The notes beneath the pieces are model-generated. The model was not told where the DNA came from. It saw nothing but the letters and a program-made list of their open reading frames with translations, and made no database searches. Source: Candidatus Acidiferrum typicum (GTDB taxonomy: Bacteria; Acidobacteriota; Terriglobia; Acidiferrales; UBA7541). From it: a stretch of 5,940 bases of DNA. Position 1 is the first letter of the stretch. Each line of letters starts with the position of its first letter. Of the stretch, positions 1-5,294 are shown piece after piece. Where the stretch lies: assembly GCA_002478115.1 (NCBI GenBank), contig DLMH01000001.1:1-5940 (forward strand), written 5' to 3'. Position numbers and translations under genes: made by a program.

Positions 1-147
1 AGCGCTTCAAAACTCAAGCCGGTAATTTCCTCAACGACATTGCTCCTGGCACCCGGGCAGTTCGGGGAAGAACAGATAGGCGACGTCGCGTCACGAGTCG
101 ACCAATTGGTCCAAGCGCACCTTCTGGGCAAGGAGAGACTCAAATGA
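1..147 (+). CDS. Possible 3' end of an upstream gene, product unknown (partial)
   Basis: Frame 1 is open from the first base to a TGA at 145-147 and would give 48 C-terminal residues ending in LVQAHLLGKERLK. The TGA overlaps the ATG of the receiver gene in an ATGA arrangement, which is common between translationally coupled genes in two-component operons. The last part (DVASRVDQLVQAHLLGKER) has the look of an amphipathic helix. No recognisable domain is present in so short a piece. A second frame (the one that runs into the receiver) is also open across this stretch, so coding here is not certain. The overlap is seen directly; that this is a kinase or another regulator is only a guess. Confidence 0.4.
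   Translation, partial: SASKLKPVISSTTLLLAPGQFGEEQIGDVASRVDQLVQAHLLGKERLK
131..136 (+). promoter_or_regulatory. Ribosome binding site of the receiver gene
   Basis: AGGAGA lies seven bases before the ATG at 144. It decides the start among in-frame alternatives because the same frame is open upstream to the window edge. It sits inside the preceding open frame, as expected for translational coupling. Confidence 0.7.
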
Positions 148-545
148 CTGAAAAGAAAATTCTGATCATCGACGACGACCAACATCTTCTGCTGGGCTTG
201 AGTGCCAGATTGAAGGCAAAAGGCTATAGGGTGATCTGCGCCGCGGATGCCATCTCTGCGATAACAGTGGCGCGCAAGGAAGTGCCAGATCTGGTCATCC
301 TCGATCTCGGACTGCCAGCAGGTGATGGGTTCCGGGTCTTGGAACGAATGAGGGACCTGGCAGATCTCGCGGCAACCCCCGTCATTGTGCTCAGCGCCCG
401 TGATCCGGCTGACAATAAGAAACGTGCGCTAGATGCCGGGGCGGTGGCCTTCTTTCAGAAGCCTCCAGATAATCATGAATTCTTGAGCGCAATTCGGCAC
501 GCTTTGGGCGAGACCATTGCACTGTCAACATTCCTTAAAACGTGA
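144..545 (+). CDS. Stand-alone response regulator receiver (CheY-like) domain protein
   Basis: This 133-residue protein is a single receiver domain with no output domain. The acidic pocket is IIDDD at residues 8-12, the phospho-acceptor is D54 in VILDLGLP, the conserved Ser/Thr is S84 in VLSA, and the conserved Lys is K106 in QKPP. All residues needed for Mg2+-dependent phosphorylation are therefore present. It should act in the cytoplasm as a phosphorelay intermediate or by binding a partner protein, since it has no DNA-binding or enzymatic domain. The ATG at 144 is preceded by AGGAGA at 131-136, seven bases away, which supports this start even though the frame stays open upstream. Its start overlaps the end of the preceding open frame. 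The gene ends more than 500 bp before the cytochrome operon, so shared transcription is unlikely. The family call is very secure; the signal and target are unknown. Confidence 0.93.
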   Translation: MTEKKILIIDDDQHLLLGLSARLKAKGYRVICAADAISAITVARKEVPDLVILDLGLPAGDGFRVLERMRDLADLAATPVIVLSARDPADNKKRALDAGAVAFFQKPPDNHEFLSAIRHALGETIALSTFLKT

Positions 546-654
546 ATCTTTAACTGAACTGAAGCGAACCGGGCTGCCGAACAAGCTGATGGCGATTTAC
601 CTTTTCACAACCAAATTGTTGGATGGGGTATTTTGGTGATTTGGCTTCCGAACA

Positions 655-834
655 TTACGACACATCTGTCAGATCCCCGGCTTTGGCCATGATATGCGTA
701 AAGGATCGGACCAGTTTAGCGAGCACGCCGTTATGAGTCGCTTTAGCCTCGGCGTAATGAAACTCAGACGCGATGACCGATACGCTGTTCCCGCGCTGGA
801 TCGCACGATCAATCTGGGTGAGAACGTCTTCCAT
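655..834 (-). CDS. Possible small hypothetical protein, perhaps 5'-truncated
   Basis: Reading the reverse strand from an ATG at 834 gives 59 residues, with a mix that looks like a soluble protein: an N-terminal helix (MEDVLTQIDRAIQRGN), a hydrophobic strand (SVSVIASEF) and a helix ending in GDLTDVS. The TAA stop is at 655-657. Third codon positions are mostly G or C, as in the neighbouring genes. No good Shine-Dalgarno precedes the ATG. The frame stays open to 897, but that extension runs antisense to the iron-transporter relic, so it is unlikely to be real. The start coincides within a few bases with the beginning of the relic, so this gene may have lost its own 5' end at a rearrangement junction. 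I do not recognise the family. The opposite strand has a competing open frame of poorer composition. Confidence 0.35.
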   Translation of the reverse strand: MEDVLTQIDRAIQRGNSVSVIASEFHYAEAKATHNGVLAKLVRSFTHIMAKAGDLTDVS

Positions 835-835
835 T

Positions 836-1008
836 GCCCAGAACAAGGGCGAGCACAAGGAACTGATGGGCGCGCATGCCCGCGACGAACTTGGCATCTC
901 CGAGAATTTCCGTGCGCGTCCGATTCAGGCTGCGTTGGCATCGGCAGGCAGCTTTGCCGTCGGAGCAGCCTTGCCGTCGGAGCAGCCTTGCCTCTCGCTC
1001 TACCTCTA
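836..1008 (+). pseudogene. Remnant of a VIT1/CCC1-family iron/manganese transporter
   Basis: From about 836 one frame reads AQNKGEHKELMGAHARDELG, then ISENFRARPIQAALASAGSF and AVGAALP. The pattern HARDELGI, followed by RPxQAALASAxSFxxGAxLPL, is characteristic of VIT1/CCC1 (DUF125) proteins at the end of the cytoplasmic metal-binding region and the start of the third membrane helix. Intact bacterial members are about 230 residues or longer with five membrane helices. Here only some 55-60 codons survive, with no N-terminal helices and nothing recognisable after the third helix begins. A 17-bp tandem duplication at 954-992 breaks the frame. Removing one copy restores GAALPLALPL, which continues the expected helix. 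There is no start codon with a ribosome site and no full-length frame, so this is a dead fragment. The family call rests on recalled motif knowledge. Confidence 0.7.
954..992 (+). repeat. 17-bp tandem duplication inside the transporter relic
   Basis: Bases 954-975 are identical to bases 971-992, giving a 17-bp period over 39 bp (about 2.3 copies of GTCGGAGCAGCCTTGCC). Because 17 is not a multiple of three, the duplication shifts the reading frame of the transporter fragment and leads it to a TAA at 1007-1009. The copies have no mismatch between them, which suggests a recent event, probably replication slippage. Confidence 0.9.
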
Positions 1009-1063
1009 AGAGTGAGCAATATTGGACAGTCGCGGAATTGCGAAGCGCGGTAAATTATTGTCT

Positions 1064-1083
1064 TTTGGACATACCTATCCAAA
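1064..1083 (+). promoter_or_regulatory. Inverted repeat touching the cytochrome start codon
   Basis: TTTGGA at 1064-1069 and TCCAAA at 1078-1083 form perfect 6-bp arms around an 8-base spacer. The last base is the A of the first possible ATG. In RNA this would be a short hairpin over the ribosome landing site; in DNA it could be a dimeric repressor site. The usual Shine-Dalgarno is missing from this stretch, which makes a control role more plausible but does not prove it. Confidence 0.35.
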
Positions 1084-2066
1084 TGATGTCAAACTCGAGG
1101 GCTTCCCGCGCTGTTTTGTTCGCGGTCCTATATCTTTTCGTCTCCGCTTCTGCTCTAGCCCGGGTTGGTCATCAGATCGCCGACAAGAGTGGCCAATCCG
1201 GTAGCGCTCAAGCCGCCAGCGCACCTGCGACCAGCGCGCCTTCTGCCGAAGCCTCCAAGTATGTTGGAGCGGAGACCTGCAAGACGTGTCACGAGGAGAT
1301 TTATAACGCATGGGAGAAAACGCCGCACTGGAAGACCACACTGAACATAAAGGGCGGCCCCTCAAAGCAAGGTTGTGAAGGTTGTCACGGTCCCGGAGCC
1401 GATCACGTGGCGGGCGGCGGCGACAAAACCAAGATATTCGTGTTTGAGGGGAAGTCTCGGCAGGAGACTAGCGCTCGCTGTCTAAGCTGCCACGGCGAAG
1501 CTCATGAACAATCGCATTTCGCCGAATCCGCCCACTCCAGTAGCGATGTGGGATGCCTCGATTGCCACTCGCCGCATCACGCCAAGGAAAAAGAGTTCCT
1601 TCTAGTCCAGGAGCAACCCCAGTTATGTTACGGATGTCACACATCCGCCAAGGCAGATTTCGCCAAACCCTATCACCACCGCGTCAATGAGGGCTTGGTG
1701 CAGTGCAACGACTGCCACAACCCGCATGGGACCGGAACCGTGCGGCAGCTACGGAGCCTGCCGAGCGGCGACGCGGTTTGCTACAAGTGCCATGTCGACA
1801 AGCAGGGTCCTTTCGTATACGAGCATGTGCCGGTTAAAACCGAGGGCTGCACCAGTTGCCATTCGCCCCACGGATCCACCAATCCGAAGCTACTCAACGT
1901 GATGCCAGTGAACATGCTCTGTCTGCAGTGCCACACGTTCTCGACCCAATTGACGGCGGGCGGGCCAATCGGCCCCGCGCACAATCAGTCGGCGAAGTAT
2001 CAGGCCTGCACCATGTGTCACACGCAGATTCATGGCTCCAATTTCAGCGATGTGTTTTTCAAGTAG
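1083..2066 (+). CDS. Periplasmic decaheme c-type cytochrome, MtrA/DmsE/PioA type
   Basis: The 327-residue protein has a Sec signal peptide (hydrophobic core about residues 10-24, likely cut after SASALA near residue 26), then an Ala/Ser/Pro-rich linker (about 37-57), then ten CXXCH heme sites starting at C66, C98, C133, C158, C182, C208, C233, C256, C280 and C309. Length, heme count and the CHTQIHGSN end match the DmsE/MtrA family. Its expected role is to pass electrons from periplasmic or inner-membrane donors through an outer-membrane barrel to the cell surface, or inward in iron oxidisers. Sites 4-9 form three two-heme units, each with a CXXCHxPH site and then a [LV]C[YL]xCH site. The next gene, 9 bp on, is the partner barrel. 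The start is chosen for the signal peptide. ATG 1083 and ATG 1086 are both possible and neither has a clear Shine-Dalgarno. The frame is open upstream, but there it runs through relic sequence. Family call very secure; electron direction unknown. Confidence 0.95.
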   Translation: MMSNSRASRAVLFAVLYLFVSASALARVGHQIADKSGQSGSAQAASAPATSAPSAEASKYVGAETCKTCHEEIYNAWEKTPHWKTTLNIKGGPSKQGCEGCHGPGADHVAGGGDKTKIFVFEGKSRQETSARCLSCHGEAHEQSHFAESAHSSSDVGCLDCHSPHHAKEKEFLLVQEQPQLCYGCHTSAKADFAKPYHHRVNEGLVQCNDCHNPHGTGTVRQLRSLPSGDAVCYKCHVDKQGPFVYEHVPVKTEGCTSCHSPHGSTNPKLLNVMPVNMLCLQCHTFSTQLTAGGPIGPAHNQSAKYQACTMCHTQIHGSNFSDVFFK

Positions 2067-2070
2067 GGAG
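2066..2070 (+). promoter_or_regulatory. Ribosome binding site of the barrel gene, overlapping the cytochrome stop
   Basis: GGGAG at 2066-2070 starts on the last base of the TAG stop (2064-2066) of the cytochrome gene and lies five bases before the ATG at 2076. The arrangement supports translation of the two genes from one message and fixes the start of the barrel gene. Confidence 0.65.
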
Positions 2071-2075
2071 CACCG

Positions 2076-4439
2076 ATGGAGCTACCAAGAAAATTCGTCC
2101 AGCAATCTTCGTTACTGGAGAAACGGGCGTCCCTGCGCGTGCAGACGGAGAGCAACTCGGCAGCCGTCTGGGGTCGAGGCAAGCGTCGAATCGCCATAGC
2201 TCTAGCGGCGCTTTTGTGCGCAATGATCGTGTGGTCATCAGAAACACTCTTCGCCCAAACTCCCACCGCGAGTCCGACACCGGCCGCAGCTCCGCCTGCC
2301 GAACCCGACGGCGTAACCAGCGGCGGCTACCAGATTCACTCATCAGTCGAACTGGGCTACCGCTCCACCGACGTGACCGGGAGTGGCGATATGTACGACA
2401 CGCTGGTCAATCTGCAGACCGGACCGCGAATACTTGACCAGACGCTGACAATGCAGTCGGTCGATCACCAGGGCCTGCTGTTCGACGATCTTTACCTCAA
2501 CAGTTTTGGATGGGGGGGCGATCCCAACAACGCTTTGCGCCTACGGGCGGACAAGAACAAGTGGTACAATCTGCAAAGCAGTTTCCGTCGCGATCAGTAT
2601 TTCTCTGATTATGACTTGTGGGCGAATCCACTGAATCCTCCCACCTCCACTCCATCCATTCCGGTACTGAACTCGCCTCACGAATTTGCCACCACGCGAC
2701 GCATGAGCGACTTCGACCTCACGCTGCTTCCGCAGTCCACAGTGAGCTTCCGTTTGGGATATTCGCATAACAACATGACGGGGCCTTCGTACAGCAGCAT
2801 TCACGAGGGTACGGAAGCTTCGCTCCTGCAGGACTGGAACACAACCATGAACTCGTACCGCATGGGAGTGGACTTTAGAATCGCGCCGCGAACCGTTCTT
2901 AGCTACGACCAATTTCTCGACTACTACGAGGGAGATACAGACTACCAACTGAATCCCATTAATGAAGCGCTCCTGCCCACAACGCCAGTAAGTTCCGTTT
3001 CGTTGGGCTTGTCCTTCGACACTGTGAACAAAGAGCCGTGCGCCGTGCCGACAGGCCAAAGCAGTCTGATTGTCAATGGGACTCTGACCAACGTCGTTTG
3101 CAGCGCGTACTCCAGCTACTTGCGGAACCAGCGGATCCGCACTTCCACGCCTACAGAGCGCATCAACCTGCGCAGCAATTACTTCCAGCGAGTAGACCTT
3201 GTCGCCTCTTTTTCCTACAGCTCCGCAACTGCGAGCACGCCGTTGGACGAGTCCTTCGGCGGCCTGATAACGCGTACCAGCACCCTTGCATTCCTCGGCA
3301 CAGGAACGGCCGATGCCAACCGAATTTCCGACACAGCCGATCTCGGGGCCACAGTACATCTCACCAAACATCTGCGCCTGATCGATAAATTCTATTTCTG
3401 GGCCTACCGCATTCCGGAGAATGGCAATTTCAGCGAGATCGACAGCGACTGCATAAACCCAAAAGCGTGTACGCTGCTGACTCCGCTGAGCGCTACCGTG
3501 CCTACGATTGTCCCCACTCTGCAACAGGCCTCATTCAACCAGACCTGGACGAGAAATCAGACCGAACTGGCGTGGGACATTTCGAAAAAGGCCGGGGCTC
3601 GCATAGGTTATCGTTATGGAGACCGGCAATTTAACCACTTCAATGATTTTCTACCCGGCGACTTGGATCATTTCGTGGGCCTGGAGAAAACGGCCCTTCT
3701 CGGGCTCTGGGTACGACCCACGCGTGCCTTGCGATTGAATTTTGATCTGGAGCACACAAACTACAACGCCGTGTTCGTCCGTATGTCGCCCCGCAAAGAA
3801 GGGCGCTACCGGTTTCAGACGACCTACACACCGCGCTCGTGGGCGACCCTGGGCGGATCCATCAACATCCTGCAAGAATCCAACGCCGACGTGCAGACCC
3901 AGTACGTGGGTCACAACCAAAACTATGGGCTGACCGCGTCGCTGGCGCCGCGCGAACGCTTCGGGCTGGATCTCGCGTACAACTTCAACAGCGTGATCCA
4001 GAATGCCATCATCTGCTTCAACGACACACCGCCAACCGGAGTGATCCTACCCTTCGTGGCCAATGCCAATAACAATGATTGCGCAGGAAATGATACGGCC
4101 AATAACCTGATGGCCAACTCGTACTACACCAACCACACTCATTTCGGAATGGCCGCTGTCAGGTTCAAGCCGGTGAAGCGAGTGATGGCCAACATCGGCT
4201 ACAGCATCACCAGTGTTGACGGCAGCGTGCCGCAGTTCAACATTCTGCAGCCTCTCGGCACGTTGCAGTACAAATACCAGCGACCGGTGGCCAACCTGAG
4301 CGTGGATATTGGCCATAAGCTGGCCTACAACATGGGCTGGAATTATTACCAGTACGGTGAAGGCTCGTTTGTCGGCCCGACAGCACCACGCTATTTTCAC
4401 GCCAACTCGCTAACCGAGTCCCTACGTTACGCGTTCTGA
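2076..4439 (+). CDS. Outer-membrane beta-barrel of the MtrB/PioB family
   Basis: The 787-residue protein would form the barrel that sheathes the decaheme cytochrome in the outer membrane. A hydrophobic signal segment lies at about residues 38-60 (probable cut after TLFA, before QTPT), followed by a Pro/Ala-rich linker (62-78). The rest alternates short amphipathic strands with loops rich in Asn, Ser, Thr and aromatics, such as YRMGVDFRIAPRTVLSYDQF, typical of MtrB-like barrels. The chain ends SLTESLRYAF, with the terminal Phe expected for BAM-dependent assembly. The 37-residue stretch before the signal core is unusually long, but the ribosome site at 2066-2070 supports this start. The mature chain has only six cysteines, in three close pairs (322/342, 459/465, 647/669), and no N-terminal CXXC like that of Shewanella MtrB. 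It is longer than the roughly 700 residues usual for MtrB. Family assignment rests on fold features and the cytochrome partner. Confidence 0.88.
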   Translation: MELPRKFVQQSSLLEKRASLRVQTESNSAAVWGRGKRRIAIALAALLCAMIVWSSETLFAQTPTASPTPAAAPPAEPDGVTSGGYQIHSSVELGYRSTDVTGSGDMYDTLVNLQTGPRILDQTLTMQSVDHQGLLFDDLYLNSFGWGGDPNNALRLRADKNKWYNLQSSFRRDQYFSDYDLWANPLNPPTSTPSIPVLNSPHEFATTRRMSDFDLTLLPQSTVSFRLGYSHNNMTGPSYSSIHEGTEASLLQDWNTTMNSYRMGVDFRIAPRTVLSYDQFLDYYEGDTDYQLNPINEALLPTTPVSSVSLGLSFDTVNKEPCAVPTGQSSLIVNGTLTNVVCSAYSSYLRNQRIRTSTPTERINLRSNYFQRVDLVASFSYSSATASTPLDESFGGLITRTSTLAFLGTGTADANRISDTADLGATVHLTKHLRLIDKFYFWAYRIPENGNFSEIDSDCINPKACTLLTPLSATVPTIVPTLQQASFNQTWTRNQTELAWDISKKAGARIGYRYGDRQFNHFNDFLPGDLDHFVGLEKTALLGLWVRPTRALRLNFDLEHTNYNAVFVRMSPRKEGRYRFQTTYTPRSWATLGGSINILQESNADVQTQYVGHNQNYGLTASLAPRERFGLDLAYNFNSVIQNAIICFNDTPPTGVILPFVANANNNDCAGNDTANNLMANSYYTNHTHFGMAAVRFKPVKRVMANIGYSITSVDGSVPQFNILQPLGTLQYKYQRPVANLSVDIGHKLAYNMGWNYYQYGEGSFVGPTAPRYFHANSLTESLRYAF

Positions 4440-4621
4440 TGTTCTAGTTTTCTTGGAGGTGCAGGCACGGCAACAGCGACCCGTGTTGTCATAGAGCATG
4501 GACACGGCGTCGAGCGGGGTCGAGCAGATCTCCGAGGAATGCCTCGATTCCTTTCACACTCTATTCACACTCGACACTCTCATAAAATGCTAGACTTCGG
4601 GCACTAAGGAACCTCTCCGCC
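4440..4621 (+). other. Intergenic stretch after the barrel gene
   Basis: No gene is seen. A strong unpaired Shine-Dalgarno-like GGAGGT lies at 4455-4460 with no suitable start after it: the nearest GTG frame ends after 11 codons. A small stem, CGAGG (4533-4537) with CCTCG (4542-4546) around a 4-base loop, is followed by a weakly pyrimidine-rich tail and could help end transcription, but it lacks a run of T. Two 11-bp near-identical direct repeats follow at 4553-4574. Confidence 0.5.
4553..4588 (+). promoter_or_regulatory. Direct repeats and possible -10 element ahead of a small ORF
   Basis: TTCACACTCTA (4553-4563) and TTCACACTCGA (4564-4574) match at 9 of 11 positions and are spaced one helical turn apart, followed by a partial third CACTCTC. 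TAAAAT at 4583-4588 resembles a -10 box. No -35 element sits at the standard distance, so the repeats could bind an activator. This is inference from spacing only. Confidence 0.3.
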
Positions 4622-4786
4622 ATGAGACTTCATGAGAGACCGGAACCTCAGCAGTACGAACGGAAATCGCAGCAAATTCGCGACGAGCGAAAGGCCGAGA
4701 CGAAACAGGTAGAACGATTGTCGGCAATCCTCGCGAAGAGAGCGAGTTCCGCCAGAGGCAAAGGATTTCCTGACAAGGCTGCTTAG
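4622..4786 (+). CDS. Possible small charged protein of unknown function
   Basis: The frame from ATG 4622 to TAG 4784-4786 encodes 54 residues, very rich in Arg, Lys, Glu and Gln (for example QIRDERKAETKQVERLSAIL) and likely mostly helical, with no signal peptide or membrane segment. AAGGA at 4606-4610 lies 11 bases before the ATG, a little far for a ribosome site. A possible promoter with direct repeats precedes it. An overlapping reverse-strand frame of 66 codons exists, but its composition fits a translated shadow better. I do not recognise the family. It could be a nucleic-acid-binding or adaptor peptide, or not a gene at all. Confidence 0.35.
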   Translation: MRLHERPEPQQYERKSQQIRDERKAETKQVERLSAILAKRASSARGKGFPDKAA

Positions 4787-5176
4787 TTTGTCCGTTTTCC
4801 GCACAAGCTGCTTTTCAGAACCTTCTAGCGCTCCGAGCCTGCCCGATCTTCCCTGTCCTTTAGGGGTCCTTTCCCCCCGAGCATTGCAGCGTCGTAGCGT
4901 CGCCGAACATTTGTACGTTGAGCGAGAACATCTATTCCAAAACCTTCGTATCCAAGTTGTCGGAGACTACCCGCCGAGCTATGCTCTCTTGCGAGCCCGC
5001 CTTTTGAAGACGCGCAAAGTTTCTTTGTCGGCCACATGCATAACCCTTGGCAAACGCAGCGTGTAATGACCACCTGGGTGGCTTCGATACTGCAACCTCC
5101 TAACGCAGAAGAACTTAGAGCCGATATCCAGCACCCGGCAAGGTCGCGCAAGACAAAGTTGTACCTACCAAGCTCG

Positions 5177-5204
5177 TTTGTTCCATTTTCGTAAATCGAA
5201 CAAA
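5177..5204 (+). promoter_or_regulatory. Extended inverted repeat, likely operator for the Crp/Fnr gene
   Basis: Arms TTTGTTC (5177-5183) and GAACAAA (5198-5204) are perfectly inverted. An inner pair, ATTT (5185-5188) and AAAT (5193-5196), extends the symmetry, with a single mismatch per arm and a 4-base centre. It lies about 90-118 bp before the Crp/Fnr start codon. If the TACAAT at 5234-5239 is the -10 box, the centre would be near -55, a usual place for an activator. It does not match the standard CRP (TGTGA-N6-TCACA) or FNR (TTGAT-N4-ATCAA) site. It is AT-rich with no T-tract, so a terminator is less likely. Confidence 0.5.
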
Positions 5205-5233
5205 ATAGTGCGGTCAACGTGCCGAACCTCAAA

Positions 5234-5239
5234 TACAAT
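5234..5239 (+). promoter_or_regulatory. Possible -10 box of the Crp/Fnr gene
   Basis: TACAAT matches five of six positions of the sigma-70 -10 consensus. The hexamer 17 bp upstream (CGGTCA, 5211-5216) is a poor -35, as expected if an activator is needed. It would give a leader of roughly 50 bases. Confidence 0.35.
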
Positions 5240-5294
5240 ATTGATTATCCGAGCGATGGGTTCCTGACATCACTAAGTATCGAGAGGTCCAGTC

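Larger units (their letters stand above)
4787..5294 (+). other. 508-bp stretch without a supported gene
   Basis: Open frames exist on both strands (a TTG-started frame to 5066 on the forward strand, and 5238-4825 on the reverse), but their translations have no ordered domain-like pattern and weak starts, so I do not call them. No tRNA or rRNA motif is visible. A 12-bp near-palindrome of CCACC and GGTGG lies at 5070-5081. The stretch ends with the upstream region of the Crp/Fnr gene: an extended inverted repeat at 5177-5204, a -10-like TACAAT at 5234-5239 and a ribosome site at 5282-5287. Confidence 0.5.

Noticed and set aside
607..637. ACCAAA and TTTGGT arms as a terminator after the receiver gene
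   Set aside because: The stem is six A/T-rich pairs with a long loop and no T-run, too weak to call.
876..1082. Upstream extension of the cytochrome reading frame
   Set aside because: The frame is open but runs through the transporter relic in another frame and would place 69 residues before the signal peptide.
1856..2437. Forward frame of 193 codons spanning the cytochrome-barrel junction
   Set aside because: It overlaps both real genes out of frame, is Arg/Ser-rich as expected for a shadow, and has no ribosome site.
2541..3524. Reverse-strand open frame of 327 codons inside the barrel gene
   Set aside because: It is fully antisense to a well-supported gene, its translation has no ordered domain pattern, and it is explained by codon bias of the sense strand.
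4788..5066. Forward TTG-started frame of 92 codons
   Set aside because: It has a weak start without a ribosome site and no recognisable family. A decayed gene cannot be excluded, but it cannot be supported either.
5070..5081. CCACC/GGTGG near-palindrome
   Set aside because: It is short, with no extension of symmetry, no T-tract and no nearby gene start, so chance is a good explanation.
4825..5238. Reverse-strand frame of 137 codons in the long intergenic stretch
   Set aside because: The translation has scattered cysteines and low-order composition, no recognisable domain and no convincing start, and it covers the inverted repeat upstream of the Crp/Fnr gene.
5241..5254. TTGAT half-site resembling an FNR box
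   Set aside because: Only one half is present; the expected ATCAA half at the right spacing is missing.
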